From NCBI GenBank assembly GCA_002083365.1, contig LVWS01000033.1, positions 124,001 through 188,000 of the forward strand: 64,000 bases of DNA, written 5' to 3'. The translations under genes were made by a program, and so were the position numbers. This stretch comes from Nitrospira sp. SG-bin1. GTDB taxonomy: Bacteria; Nitrospirota; Nitrospiria; Nitrospirales; Nitrospiraceae. The notes beneath the pieces are model-generated. The model worked only from the letters and a program-made list of their open reading frames with translations, ran no database searches and was not told the DNA's origin. How positions within the stretch are numbered: the stretch's first letter is position 1; the number at the start of each line of letters is the position of its first letter. This document shows positions 34,273 to 42,489 of this stretch, one piece after another.

Positions 34273-34471
34273 ACCGACGCAGCCTAAACAATCGCCCCGA
34301 GGCTGCCCTTGCGAGGTCGTAAATAATAGCTAATAGACCCAGAGGTCTCCAAAACTTGCAATAGCAGCCAGCCTGGGCAATACTGAAGCCCTCAACACGA
34401 CTACCCACTGGCGACTGTGTGGTCGGGATTCCGGCAGATACAGAATCTTGACTCTGGAGTGATCAGCGAGC

Positions 34472-34798
34472 GTGGAACCCCTCGCCACACTGATTTCCAA
34501 ACGTGGCATTCCGGTGCGCCTCACGCATGAACGGTGGAGCCACATTGTCGAGTCGCACGACTATCTGGCAGGACATCTCGATCTTGTTGTAGAGACAATC
34601 GGTGATCCGGATTGTGTCGTAACCGGCGTCAAAGGCGAACGACTGGCGGTCAAGCGTTATGACCACACCGCGATTGGCGCGAAGCATGTCGTGGTCGCTT
34701 ACAAGGAACAGGAGCATGATGGGTTCGTGATCACGGCGTTCATGACGTCAAAGATCGACAAGCTGCTCAAGAGAGGCATCCAATGGCAGAAGTCATAG
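34472..34798 (+). CDS. PBECR-like putative nuclease/toxin
   Basis: 108 residues from GTG 34472. RLTHERWSHIVESHDYLAGH, GERLAVKRYD and KHVVVAYKEQEHDGFVITAFMTSK match small proteins placed in the PBECR (barnase-EndoU-colicin-RelE-like) nuclease superfamily, where a His, an Arg/Lys and a Ser/Thr would make the active site. The overlap with a DUF2283 gene by 16 bases is the usual arrangement for this family, so I infer a toxin-antitoxin pair. Not experimentally shown. Confidence 0.6.
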   Translation: MEPLATLISKRGIPVRLTHERWSHIVESHDYLAGHLDLVVETIGDPDCVVTGVKGERLAVKRYDHTAIGAKHVVVAYKEQEHDGFVITAFMTSKIDKLLKRGIQWQKS

Positions 34799-35019
34799 AC
34801 ATCCTGAGCCTGGTCCCGCACTCATTGAACCTGCGTTCCAACCACCTGTGGCTCGATTACGATGACGAAGCGGACGTGCTGTATATCAGCCTGCGAAAAC
34901 CGCAACGGGCGAGCGACAGCGAAATGGAAGGGCGCTTCATCTATCATTACGACGGAAACGAACTGGTCGGCGTCACTGTTCTGCATGCCAAATCCAGCGC
35001 GGGGGAAGACGCCGCCTAG
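34783..35019 (+). CDS. DUF2283 family protein (probable partner/antitoxin)
   Basis: 78 residues: SNHLWLDYDDEADVLYISLRKPQRASDSEMEGRFIYHYDGNELVGVTVLHA, the whole DUF2283 domain. It overlaps the preceding nuclease-like gene and would be co-translated. DUF2283 genes are repeatedly found beside this kind of gene, which suggests neutralisation of the partner; this is inferred from context. Confidence 0.75.
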   Translation: MAEVIDILSLVPHSLNLRSNHLWLDYDDEADVLYISLRKPQRASDSEMEGRFIYHYDGNELVGVTVLHAKSSAGEDAA

Positions 35020-35236
35020 ACCTCGTCTGGTGAGAGTCTTATGGGGGCTCGCCAGGCATCCTCTTCGTCGTCGATTTTCCTTCTCCTCTCCGACGTCATC
35101 AATAAATAGATTCACAGTCATATCATATCGCATTGAATCGCTAACGATTATGGCGTTATGCTCGGACCATTCGATGGCGTGTTAGACGGACAGAAATCGG
35201 AAGCTCTGGATCTTATGCGGATCGGCCCTAAACGTT

Positions 35237-35243
35237 GTTAGGC
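35237..35243 (+). repeat. GTTAGGC core site, possible attC right end
   Basis: GTTAGGC fits the integron R' core GTTRRRY exactly and lies 22 bases before the HEPN gene start. A CTAAC lies 90 bases upstream at 35141, but the arms between pair only poorly. I therefore call only a possible degenerate attC here. Confidence 0.35.
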
Positions 35244-35265
35244 TACATCACGGGACGTCGCCGCT

Positions 35266-35973
35266 ATGAGCGAGCCTTCCGAGGAACAGTTCGACGAGGT
35301 CGTGCGCGAGTACATCGACTTCGTCAACGAGCAAGTCGGTGCGTACATGAGCGCATTGGCCGGCTTCGCTGGCCATTATGCTCGTGTTTCCCGCCAGATC
35401 CATCGATCTAACCGCCCGGTTTCAACGACGCCACCTGATGAGACGGGCATGCCAACGGTCGTGTGGGCCAGCTACGAAGACCCTTCCAAGCCCGGCATCA
35501 TTCACAACCAGATTATCCGAAGCGACGAATACCTTGAGGCAAATCGACCAGGAGGGAAGAACGAGCAGCAGCACTCTCGCTCGATTCTGATTTTCTTGTT
35601 CACTTACTGGGAGGACGAGATCCGGCCGCGGCTTGCGCGTGCGAAGGGCGTGGAACTAAACGAAGTCCAATCGGACATCATGGGCGACCTGAGAACGCTA
35701 CGAAACGTCATTTTGCATTCGAAGAGCGTGCTTCGTCCCGACAAACATGCGTCGCTGCGACTCCTTCGTGACATGTTCAAGGCTGACAAGGAGATCAACT
35801 TCTCGTACGAGGGAATGCACCGGATATTCGTACTGATCAAACAGGAATGTGCGCGTTTACTGATTGGATGGCTTGGTGTGGAAAACGGACCCGTCAAGCC
35901 TGAGGAGCTGAAGGACGTGGCCATCCAGTTCGGGCCGTCGCGAACTCGGAAGCCCAAGCCCGATGCGCCCTAA
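35266..35973 (+). CDS. HEPN-motif protein in an integron-like cassette
   Basis: 235 residues, ATG 35266. No signal or membrane segment. Near the C-terminal third, DLRTLRNVILHSKS contains R-N-V-I-L-H (Arg146 to His151), the R-X4-H pattern of HEPN ribonuclease domains. The rest is largely helical and charged. HEPN proteins are often RNases in toxin or defence systems, but no antitoxin partner is obvious. The gene sits between a possible core site at 35237 and a clear attC at 35968, the typical cassette context, and its stop codon is part of the attC core. Confidence 0.6.
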   Translation: MSEPSEEQFDEVVREYIDFVNEQVGAYMSALAGFAGHYARVSRQIHRSNRPVSTTPPDETGMPTVVWASYEDPSKPGIIHNQIIRSDEYLEANRPGGKNEQQHSRSILIFLFTYWEDEIRPRLARAKGVELNEVQSDIMGDLRTLRNVILHSKSVLRPDKHASLRLLRDMFKADKEINFSYEGMHRIFVLIKQECARLLIGWLGVENGPVKPEELKDVAIQFGPSRTRKPKPDAP

Positions 35974-36101
35974 CAAGGTGTTGAACCGGACGTGAAATGG
36001 TGGAGTTCAAATGGCGGCTGTACCGTTTTGGTATCAATCTTTTCAGGCTCGGTGCAGTCCAGCGGCGCAATCCCACGTCGGTTAAAGCCGATCCGTTAGA
36101 A
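35968..36101 (+). repeat. integron attC recombination site
   Basis: A left CCCTAAC core (35968) and a right GTTAGAA core (36095-36101) bound 134 bases, within normal attC length. The inner arms pair as AACCGGACGTG (35984-35994) against CACGTCGGTT (36074-36083): ten base pairs with one extra unpaired G in the left arm. That extra-helical base is the hallmark used by integron integrases to choose the bottom strand. The unpaired centre separates outer and inner stems as in known sites. Confidence 0.7.
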
Positions 36102-36106
36102 CGCTC

Positions 36107-36700
36107 ATGGCCATTGATTCACACCTGAAGAAGCAGGCAGAGATCGCAAGGTGGATCAACGATCACCTCGCTCGCCCCTTCTCTGTGGATCGGAAACGCC
36201 AGCTTGCGCTCGCATGCTTCGACCTCGCGATCGAACATCACGCAGGAATACACCTGCTTTGCACATCCGAGCTGTACGGCCCGATGTATGCCCTCTTAAG
36301 AGTTGAATTCGAGGCGCTCGGAAGAGGCTTGTGGCTGTCTCACGTTGCCAAGGACGAGGATGCCGACAAGTACGAGAAGGACAAACTGGATATGGGCTTC
36401 GGTACTTTACTCAATCTAGTGGAAGCCCAGGTTGGCTTACCGGAAGGCCCGTTATCCACACTCAAATCCAAGCACTGGTCGATCTTCTGCAGCTTTACGC
36501 ATACCGGATATCAGGCGCTTGTCCGCAGAGTCACACAGACATATACAGGTGCCGTGAACTATCCTGCCGAAGAGGTAATCTCGGCTCTCACCCTGGCGGG
36601 TACCTTTGCATTGCTTGCGGCAGCACAACTTTCAAGCATGGCTGGCGATCACGACTTGGTCGACGCTACGCTGGCCAAAGCGAGAGAGTATGCGAGTTAA
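36107..36700 (+). CDS. cassette-borne hypothetical protein (DUF6988-like)
   Basis: 197 residues from ATG 36107, six bases after the attC right core. I recall similar cassette proteins with an N-terminal CFDLAIEHHAGIHLL and YALLRVEFEALGRGLWLSH, grouped as DUF6988; the match is by eye only. Mostly helical, cytoplasmic, no catalytic motif visible. It lacks a recognisable attC at its own 3' end, so the right end of this cassette is probably lost. Function unknown. Confidence 0.6.
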   Translation: MAIDSHLKKQAEIARWINDHLARPFSVDRKRQLALACFDLAIEHHAGIHLLCTSELYGPMYALLRVEFEALGRGLWLSHVAKDEDADKYEKDKLDMGFGTLLNLVEAQVGLPEGPLSTLKSKHWSIFCSFTHTGYQALVRRVTQTYTGAVNYPAEEVISALTLAGTFALLAAAQLSSMAGDHDLVDATLAKAREYAS

Positions 36701-36897
36701 GCGTTCTATTCAGCGGTTCGAGGGTAGTTCCCTTCTCACTACTCTCCAAAGGCGTCGCTGGACATGATTCTTTCGTGGACACAATATGAAGCGTCACTGT
36801 TGAGATTGGTGTACGGCCCTGAATTACCGATCTGGTACTTCCATGCTCACCGAGCTTGGTCGAATGCCGAACAACGGCGTTACAAGGGATCACGGTT

Positions 36898-38043
36898 ATG
36901 AAGTACGTCGATGAGTTTCGAGATCGGGCGGTCGCGGCGGCGCTGGCGGAGCGGATCAAGACGATCGTGCGTCGGCCTTGGACGATCATGGAGGTCTGCG
37001 GGGGGCAGACCCATGCGATCGTCCGGTTCGGGCTCGACAGCCTATTGCCACCAAACCTTACGCTGGTTCATGGACCGGGCTGTCCGGTCTGTGTGACCTC
37101 GGTGTCGTTGATTGACCAGGCCGTCTGCCTCGCATCAATGCAGGGAGTCATCTTCTGCTCGTTCGGGGACATGTTGCGCGTTCCCGGATCCCGCGGAGAC
37201 CTCTTCGGAGTAAAGGCGGCAGGCGGAGATGTGCGCATTATCTATTCGCCGTTGGATGCCCTCGAACTGGCTGGTAAGAATCCGGATCGTGAGATCGTCT
37301 GTTTCGCCGTGGGATTTGAAACCACCGCACCGGCTTGGGCCATGGCAGTGACGCAGGCGAAGCAGGCGGGGATCACGAACTTTAGTCTGTTGATCGCCCA
37401 TGTGTTGGTGCCGCCGGCGATGGAGGCGATCCTGTCGTCGCCGCAGAATCGGATCCAAGGATTTCTCGCCGCAGGCCACGTCTGCACGGTGATGGGTTAT
37501 GAGGAGTACGAGGCCATTGCACAACGGTATCGCGTGCCGATCGTCGTAACCGGCTTTGAACCGCTCGATGTGCTCGAAGGCGTCGCGATGCTGGTGAGTC
37601 AGTTGGAAGAGGGACGGGTGGAAGTCGAGAATCAATACGTGCGGTCCGTCAGCAGAGAGGGAAACCGACAGGCGAGGACCATCGTCGAGGAAGTTTTTGA
37701 ACCAGCTGCTCGCGCATGGCGCGGTATTGGCGAAATTCCAGCAAGCGGTCTGCGCCTCAAATCTGCTTACAGTGTCTACGACGCTGAGCTGAAGTTTCAG
37801 CGAGAACTTGCCCAGCTCGTTGAAGGCAAGGAGGATCCAGAATGCCGGAGCGGGTTGGTTCTCCAGGGATTGCTCAAACCGATGGACTGTCCGGCTTTCG
37901 GATCGAAATGCACGCCGGAGCGACCGTTGGGCGCCCCGATGGTGTCGAGTGAAGGAGCCTGTGCCGCTTATTATCGATACCGAAGTCACATGAAACATGA
38001 CGAGGGCAAGGACGGAGCCGATCGTGAGCCACAAAGCGTTTGA
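36898..38043 (+). CDS. hypD: hydrogenase maturation protein HypD
   Basis: 381 residues from ATG 36898 with AAGGG upstream. HypD hallmarks: VCGGQTHAIVRFGL, HGPGCPVCVTS (Fe(CN)2CO-handling cysteines), VGFETTAPA, and the C-terminal [4Fe-4S] region with C-x14-17-C pattern in ECRSGLVLQG...CPAFGSKCTPERPLGAPMVSSEGACAAYY. It assembles the Fe(CN)2CO unit with HypC and HypE. The 5' side borders the foreign insert. Confidence 0.95.
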   Translation: MKYVDEFRDRAVAAALAERIKTIVRRPWTIMEVCGGQTHAIVRFGLDSLLPPNLTLVHGPGCPVCVTSVSLIDQAVCLASMQGVIFCSFGDMLRVPGSRGDLFGVKAAGGDVRIIYSPLDALELAGKNPDREIVCFAVGFETTAPAWAMAVTQAKQAGITNFSLLIAHVLVPPAMEAILSSPQNRIQGFLAAGHVCTVMGYEEYEAIAQRYRVPIVVTGFEPLDVLEGVAMLVSQLEEGRVEVENQYVRSVSREGNRQARTIVEEVFEPAARAWRGIGEIPASGLRLKSAYSVYDAELKFQRELAQLVEGKEDPECRSGLVLQGLLKPMDCPAFGSKCTPERPLGAPMVSSEGACAAYYRYRSHMKHDEGKDGADREPQSV

Positions 38044-39076
38044 GCCAACCTGCCCCTTACCTGTCTCTGCCAAGAACACCATCCAACTCGCTCATGGCGG
38101 TGGTGGACGGCTCATGCAGGAGTTGATTCAAGACGTATTCGTACGAGCTTTTCATAATCCCTTGCTGGATTCTCTGCACGACGGCGCGACCTGGCCAATG
38201 GACAAGGGGACGCTTGCGTTCACCACCGATTCCTATGTGGTGCATCCGCTGTTTTTCCCCGGCGGTGACATCGGGAGTTTGGCGGTGAACGGAACGATCA
38301 ACGATCTGGCCATGTGTGGCGCGAAGCCGCTCTATCTGAGCGCGGGATTCATCCTGGAAGAGGGACTGAGCCTGGACGTTCTGCAGCGAGTCGTGCACTC
38401 GATGGCTGAAGCCGCGCGAGCGGCAGGTGTGCCGATCGTGACCGGCGATACCAAAGTGGTGGATCGGGGCAAGGGTGACGGCATCTTCATCAACACGGCC
38501 GGGGTGGGCTTGGTGCCTCTGGGCGTCCGTATATTGCCGACGTTGATCCAGCCGGGTGACGCGATCCTTGTAAGCGGCGATCTCGGCTCCCATGGCGTGG
38601 CGGTCCTCAGTGTGCGGGAAGGACTGACGTTCGCCGGCAACGTCGAAAGCGATTCCGCCCCGTTGCATCGCATCGTTGTGGATTTGCTCGACAGCGGAAT
38701 CGACATCCATTGCCTGCGTGATCTCACCCGTGGCGGGTTGGCCAGCGTGCTGAACGAACTGGCCGTTGCAGCAAAGGTGGGCATGACGGTGGAGGAGACG
38801 GCTGTTCCAGTGAGTGAGCCGGTGCGCGGAGCCTGCGAGCTCTTAGGCCTCGATCCACTCTATGTGGCGAACGAGGGGCGCTTCGTCGCCATGGTCCCGG
38901 CTTCACAGTCGGAGGCCGCGCTCGCAGTGATGCGTCGATACAAGGCCGCGAACCAGGCGATCAATATCGGCGTGGTCACGGAACGCGATCCTTCCATGGT
39001 CATTCTGCGGACCGTCGTCGGAACACATCGTATCCTCGATCTGTTGTCGGGAGAGCAACTGCCGAGAATTTGTTGA
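37997..39076 (+). CDS. hypE: hydrogenase maturation protein HypE
   Basis: 359 residues from ATG 37997, or about 350 from a GTG at 38024. ATP-binding PurM-like domains with IQLAHGGGGRLMQELI, PLFFPGGDIGSLAVNGTINDLAM and DLTRGGLASVLNEL. The last residues, PRIC, end in the cysteine that HypF carbamoylates and HypE dehydrates to a thiocyanate. It overlaps hypD and ends the maturation cluster. Confidence 0.95.
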   Translation: MTRARTEPIVSHKAFEPTCPLPVSAKNTIQLAHGGGGRLMQELIQDVFVRAFHNPLLDSLHDGATWPMDKGTLAFTTDSYVVHPLFFPGGDIGSLAVNGTINDLAMCGAKPLYLSAGFILEEGLSLDVLQRVVHSMAEAARAAGVPIVTGDTKVVDRGKGDGIFINTAGVGLVPLGVRILPTLIQPGDAILVSGDLGSHGVAVLSVREGLTFAGNVESDSAPLHRIVVDLLDSGIDIHCLRDLTRGGLASVLNELAVAAKVGMTVEETAVPVSEPVRGACELLGLDPLYVANEGRFVAMVPASQSEAALAVMRRYKAANQAINIGVVTERDPSMVILRTVVGTHRILDLLSGEQLPRIC

Positions 39077-39324
39077 ACTAGGAAGTATGCAGGAAACTGC
39101 CCAGTAAGTACTGACAACTCCGTTTCAGCTGTAGCATTCCGCGACAGTGATCAGCTCTCTTTCCGTGGACTTTTTTCCGACCTCGAAGATGGGCCAACAT
39201 CTCGCCACGATAAAGACTCGTGCTTTCAATAGCTTCAAGCGCGACTGCGACCCAACTGCGGCTCGTTTCGATTGGCACGATGGTTGCCCGGTATTCTCAT
39301 AGAATGCTCAGAAGGGGAAGGGTG

Positions 39325-39693
39325 ATGTCATCACGATCCATGGTGTTGTCATTGGTAGTTGCTCTGTCATGCGTACTTGCTACGAACGCCTTTGCGGAAG
39401 AGAAAAGCAGTCAGAAGGCGCTCCGCGAACATTACGATCTCCAGGATGGGAAGCGCCTCTACGAACAATATTGCCGCTTCTGTCACGGAGAACAAGGCAA
39501 AGGCAAGGCCTACGAGGTGACTCCTCCTCCGGCCGACCTCACCAGTTCCGCCGTTCAGAAAAAGTCCGATGCCGAGCTGACACAGATTATCCATGGAGGA
39601 GAGCGAGGCACCGCGATGGGGGCTTGGCAATGGGTTTTATCGGAAAAGGATAAACAAAATGTCCTGCTCTATATCCGGTCGTTGGTTCGATGA
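39325..39693 (+). CDS. small periplasmic cytochrome c
   Basis: 122 residues from ATG 39325 behind GGGAAGGG. Signal peptide (cleavage near NAFA), then CRFCH about 50 residues in and a methionine in TAMGAWQWVLSEKDKQNVLLYIR near the C-terminus as second axial ligand. A class I cytochrome c for periplasmic electron transfer. An upstream frame extension to 39220 adds nothing useful. Confidence 0.85.
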   Translation: MSSRSMVLSLVVALSCVLATNAFAEEKSSQKALREHYDLQDGKRLYEQYCRFCHGEQGKGKAYEVTPPPADLTSSAVQKKSDAELTQIIHGGERGTAMGAWQWVLSEKDKQNVLLYIRSLVR

Positions 39694-39757
39694 CCTTCTT
39701 GTGAGATGTGAATGTCTTAGGATTGAAAACTTTATCGATAAGGGCGGAGAGACAGCG

Positions 39758-40057
39758 ATGACGAACCACGAAAAACGAAAGCAGATCATCCCGTGGATTG
39801 ATCCGGAAGAACGCGTGACCGTGCACTTCCTTGACGAGAAGAACCTGAACGCCGAGGTGACTGGGACTACCGAGGAACTAGTCGATCTCGCGATTGAGAC
39901 CAAGGTGCCTCATATGAAGCAGCGGATTTCGATTCCGCTCAGACTCACGGAGATTTCCGAGGATCTCGGACACTACACGCGAGACCCAGAGCGGCCACTC
40001 AAACATCGGCGGCTCATGCTCATCATAAACGAGAACCGACCGCCTATCATCTACTAG
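39758..40057 (+). CDS. conserved hypothetical protein
   Basis: 99 residues from ATG 39758 with GGAGAGAC upstream. Soluble, charged, with PWIDPEERVTVHFL and PLKHRRLMLIINENRPPIIY. I recognise no domain. The ordinary composition and normal spacing to the cytochrome gene support it as real. The longer frame upstream would enter the cytochrome gene. Confidence 0.6.
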   Translation: MTNHEKRKQIIPWIDPEERVTVHFLDEKNLNAEVTGTTEELVDLAIETKVPHMKQRISIPLRLTEISEDLGHYTRDPERPLKHRRLMLIINENRPPIIY

Positions 40058-40085
40058 GAGCCTACACACACGGTATGGACTTGAA

Positions 40086-40250
40086 ATGAATCGTCATCTG
40101 CTGTTGTGGCTGATCGCCATGGTTCTACTTGCAACGACCGGCTGTCCTCCCCGCCATCCGCCCCATACGCCCCAACCATTTAGTATGAAGACCGCGACCG
40201 TGGGTTGGGCTTGGTCGGTAGGCATCGAGGATGTCCGGACAGTGCATTAG
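40086..40250 (+). CDS. 54-residue lipoprotein
   Basis: ATG 40086 to TAG 40250. MNRHLLLWLIAMVLLATTGC is a full lipoprotein signal with lipobox TTGC; the mature part is only about 35 residues, Pro/His-rich then hydrophilic. Small entericidin-like size but no similarity seen. It stands just before the DUF2459-like gene on the same strand. Confidence 0.5.
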   Translation: MNRHLLLWLIAMVLLATTGCPPRHPPHTPQPFSMKTATVGWAWSVGIEDVRTVH

Positions 40251-40289
40251 CCCAAGGCTGATCACAATCAAAGACAGGCTCGCAATCCT

Positions 40290-40967
40290 TTGCAACCGGC
40301 TCGTCCCGTCATAGTGGTCGCTCTCTCGGCCATCCTAGCGCTCTCGGGCTGTGCCTTGCCGGTCGAAGGATTGTGGCCGCCTGCGCAAAACTCGCCGGCT
40401 CAGACCGTCATTGTTTCGCTCGATACCTGGCACGCGATGATCGCGTTTCCGACTTATCAAGCAGACAGCGATCAGCCGTCAGATTTTAGTCTGGAGAGAG
40501 GAATTTCTCCTCAGCACTCATCGCTCAGCATTCAGCACTTGTTTGAGGAGTGGGGCTATGCCGAGCGCGCGTGGTATGTGGAGGGCAAGACGGGACTTGT
40601 CGGGATTCTTCGCGCGCTCTTCTGGCCGACTGAGGGTGTCGTCGAAATGGGATATCATGATCGCGTGTGGGCGGATCGTACGCCACAACCACCCGCTGAG
40701 CGGTTCGTGTTCCGCCTGAGTGAGGAGGGCCATCAGCGGCTCCGACAACATCTGCGATCGACTCTGTTGAACGAGGTTCCGCTCGCCTCGTTTGGACGAT
40801 CTGCGTTTTATCCTGCGAGGAGTTCTTATCATCTGTTTCACACCTGCCACCAGTATGCGGCTCATGCTTTGCGCAAGGCAGGCTTACCGATTTCACCGTT
40901 CTGGGCCTTCAACCGAACCAGTCTTGCGTGGCAGTTGCGGCGTGCCACCAAGATTGTCGGAAAATAG
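40290..40967 (+). CDS. DUF2459-like (TIGR02117-type) lipoprotein
   Basis: 225 residues from TTG 40290 (weak start evidence). Lipobox LSGC at residues 18-21. FHTCHQYAAHALRKAGLPISP and the earlier VSLDTWHAMI and YHDRVWADR correspond to the DUF2459 family, whose members have a cysteine-protease/amidase-like C-x-x-W/Y-A arrangement. Secreted to the envelope; function unknown. Confidence 0.65.
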   Translation: MQPARPVIVVALSAILALSGCALPVEGLWPPAQNSPAQTVIVSLDTWHAMIAFPTYQADSDQPSDFSLERGISPQHSSLSIQHLFEEWGYAERAWYVEGKTGLVGILRALFWPTEGVVEMGYHDRVWADRTPQPPAERFVFRLSEEGHQRLRQHLRSTLLNEVPLASFGRSAFYPARSSYHLFHTCHQYAAHALRKAGLPISPFWAFNRTSLAWQLRRATKIVGK

Positions 40968-41066
40968 ACTGAAAAGACACTCTCTCTATTCGCATAACTA
41001 ACATTATGACGCATGCTCAAATTCCGTGAAGTACGGCTTGTAGTACAATCATTGGGCTGGTAGCGA

Positions 41067-41456
41067 ATGCTTCATTACCGGAAGATGCGGCTGATGGTGA
41101 AGATGGCTCGCACACCACCGGTGAAGTTAGGGATTAGTCTGGTGGTGTGTCTCTTTGGATTCGGTGGCTGCGCCGCTGATGCGCCTCTCGATTTGAGCTC
41201 CTTCGATCCCGCCCATGATCAGAAAGCCATAGCCGGCTACTACCGGGATCAAGCCGTTTCGATGCGCGAAAAGGCCCATGCGCAAACGACCGCTGCGGCG
41301 CGTTTCGAGGCGCTCTTCGGGCCCGAAGATGACGCCGTCGCCGGTGCGCGGTCACTGGCTCACTACTACGAACAAACGGCGCAGGAACTTGAACGTGTAG
41401 CCGAGGCTCATGCCGCCGTGAGTCGCCACGGGCAGCGGCCACAGACCGTCCGGTAA
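41067..41456 (+). CDS. small lipoprotein of unknown function
   Basis: 129 residues. Lipobox FGGC (near residue 35) follows an unusually long basic start, so a later start (ATG at 41085 or 41103) may be the real one. The mature part is alpha-helical and Ala/Glu-rich (AAARFEALFGPEDDAVAG, HYYEQTAQELERVAEAHAAV), a likely coiled coil. No family recognised. Confidence 0.6.
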   Translation: MLHYRKMRLMVKMARTPPVKLGISLVVCLFGFGGCAADAPLDLSSFDPAHDQKAIAGYYRDQAVSMREKAHAQTTAAARFEALFGPEDDAVAGARSLAHYYEQTAQELERVAEAHAAVSRHGQRPQTVR

Positions 41457-41486
41457 TCATTAACCTCATCGAAAGAGGAGGAGTAT

Positions 41487-42338
41487 ATGACACATTCTTC
41501 GACGGCACGTCTGCTGTTTTTGCTGATCCCGATCATGATGGTCCTCCAAGGCTGCATCAGTACGGTGAGTCCTGGAAGTCGGGGGTTGCGTTGGTATCCC
41601 CTCACCACCGGACTGACGAAAGAACCGCTCAAGGAAGGCATTTTCTGGCGAGCGCCTTGGAATGACGTCTTGATCTATGACACCCGATGGAAAAGCTTCC
41701 GAGAAAAGGTCGATGCATTGACCGCAGACGACCTGCCGGTCACGGTCTACGCCACGATCACGATGCGCCCAGTTCCCGATGAAATCTACTTTCTAGCGCA
41801 GGAAGTGGGGCCTGATTGGTACAGGCAACTGGTGCACCCGCAACTCTTGTCGGCTGTGCGCGGAGTCGTCGCGAACTATTCCATGGTCACGCTTCCCGAG
41901 CGCAGCAGCGAAATTGGAAGCAAAATCGAGGCTGTCGTGGTCGAAGCGATGAAAGGGCGTCACCTGGACGTTTACAACGTGGCGCTCTCGGAAATGGAAT
42001 TCTCCCAGATGGTATTGAGGGCCATCGAACAGAAACAAGCGAAAGAACAAGAGAAGGAGCAGAAGGATTTCGAGGTGGTGATTGCGCAGCGCAATGCCGA
42101 GATAGCCAGGATTCAAGCCAAGGGCGAAGGCGATTCCTTGAAGATCCGCGCGGAAGGCGAAGCCGACAGCATGAGAATCCGCGCCATCGGGCAGTCGCAG
42201 GCGCAGGAAATCATCACCAAAACGCTGACGCCGGACTACTTGCGGTTCAAGCTCTATGAAAGTCCCAACGCGAAGACGATCATCGTGCCCGAAAAGACGA
42301 ATGTCCCCATGATTCTCAATCCTGGCGCTGACCGATAG
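41487..42338 (+). CDS. prohibitin/SPFH-domain lipoprotein
   Basis: 283 residues. Lipobox LQGC replaces the usual transmembrane anchor. The SPFH domain (about 30-190) has PGSRGLRWYPLTTGL, LPVTVYATITMRP and VSLPERSSEIGSKIEAVVVEA-like segments. A coiled coil of Lys/Glu/Gln follows (KQAKEQEKEQKDFEVVIAQR) and AEGEADSMRIRAIGQSQAQEI is the typical flotillin-like repeat. Organises membrane microdomains or proteases; precise role unknown. GAAAGAGGAGG precedes the ATG. Confidence 0.85.
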   Translation: MTHSSTARLLFLLIPIMMVLQGCISTVSPGSRGLRWYPLTTGLTKEPLKEGIFWRAPWNDVLIYDTRWKSFREKVDALTADDLPVTVYATITMRPVPDEIYFLAQEVGPDWYRQLVHPQLLSAVRGVVANYSMVTLPERSSEIGSKIEAVVVEAMKGRHLDVYNVALSEMEFSQMVLRAIEQKQAKEQEKEQKDFEVVIAQRNAEIARIQAKGEGDSLKIRAEGEADSMRIRAIGQSQAQEIITKTLTPDYLRFKLYESPNAKTIIVPEKTNVPMILNPGADR

Positions 42339-42489
42339 GAGGCGTCATGAGACAAGCGCAGTACTTCAGCAGATGCGGATGATTGGACATGCTGACCGCC
42401 TGGCCGCCAGAGGCGACACGATTGAAGCGAGCCAGGCCCGATCGGATCGTGAAGCTGCAGGTTGGGGCGCCCCAGTGGCAGCGCTCGAG

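Noticed and set aside
36690..36897. A second attC site after the 36107 gene
   Set aside because: GTTACAA near 36891 has no pairing left arm; stems found by eye were short and unlike attC.
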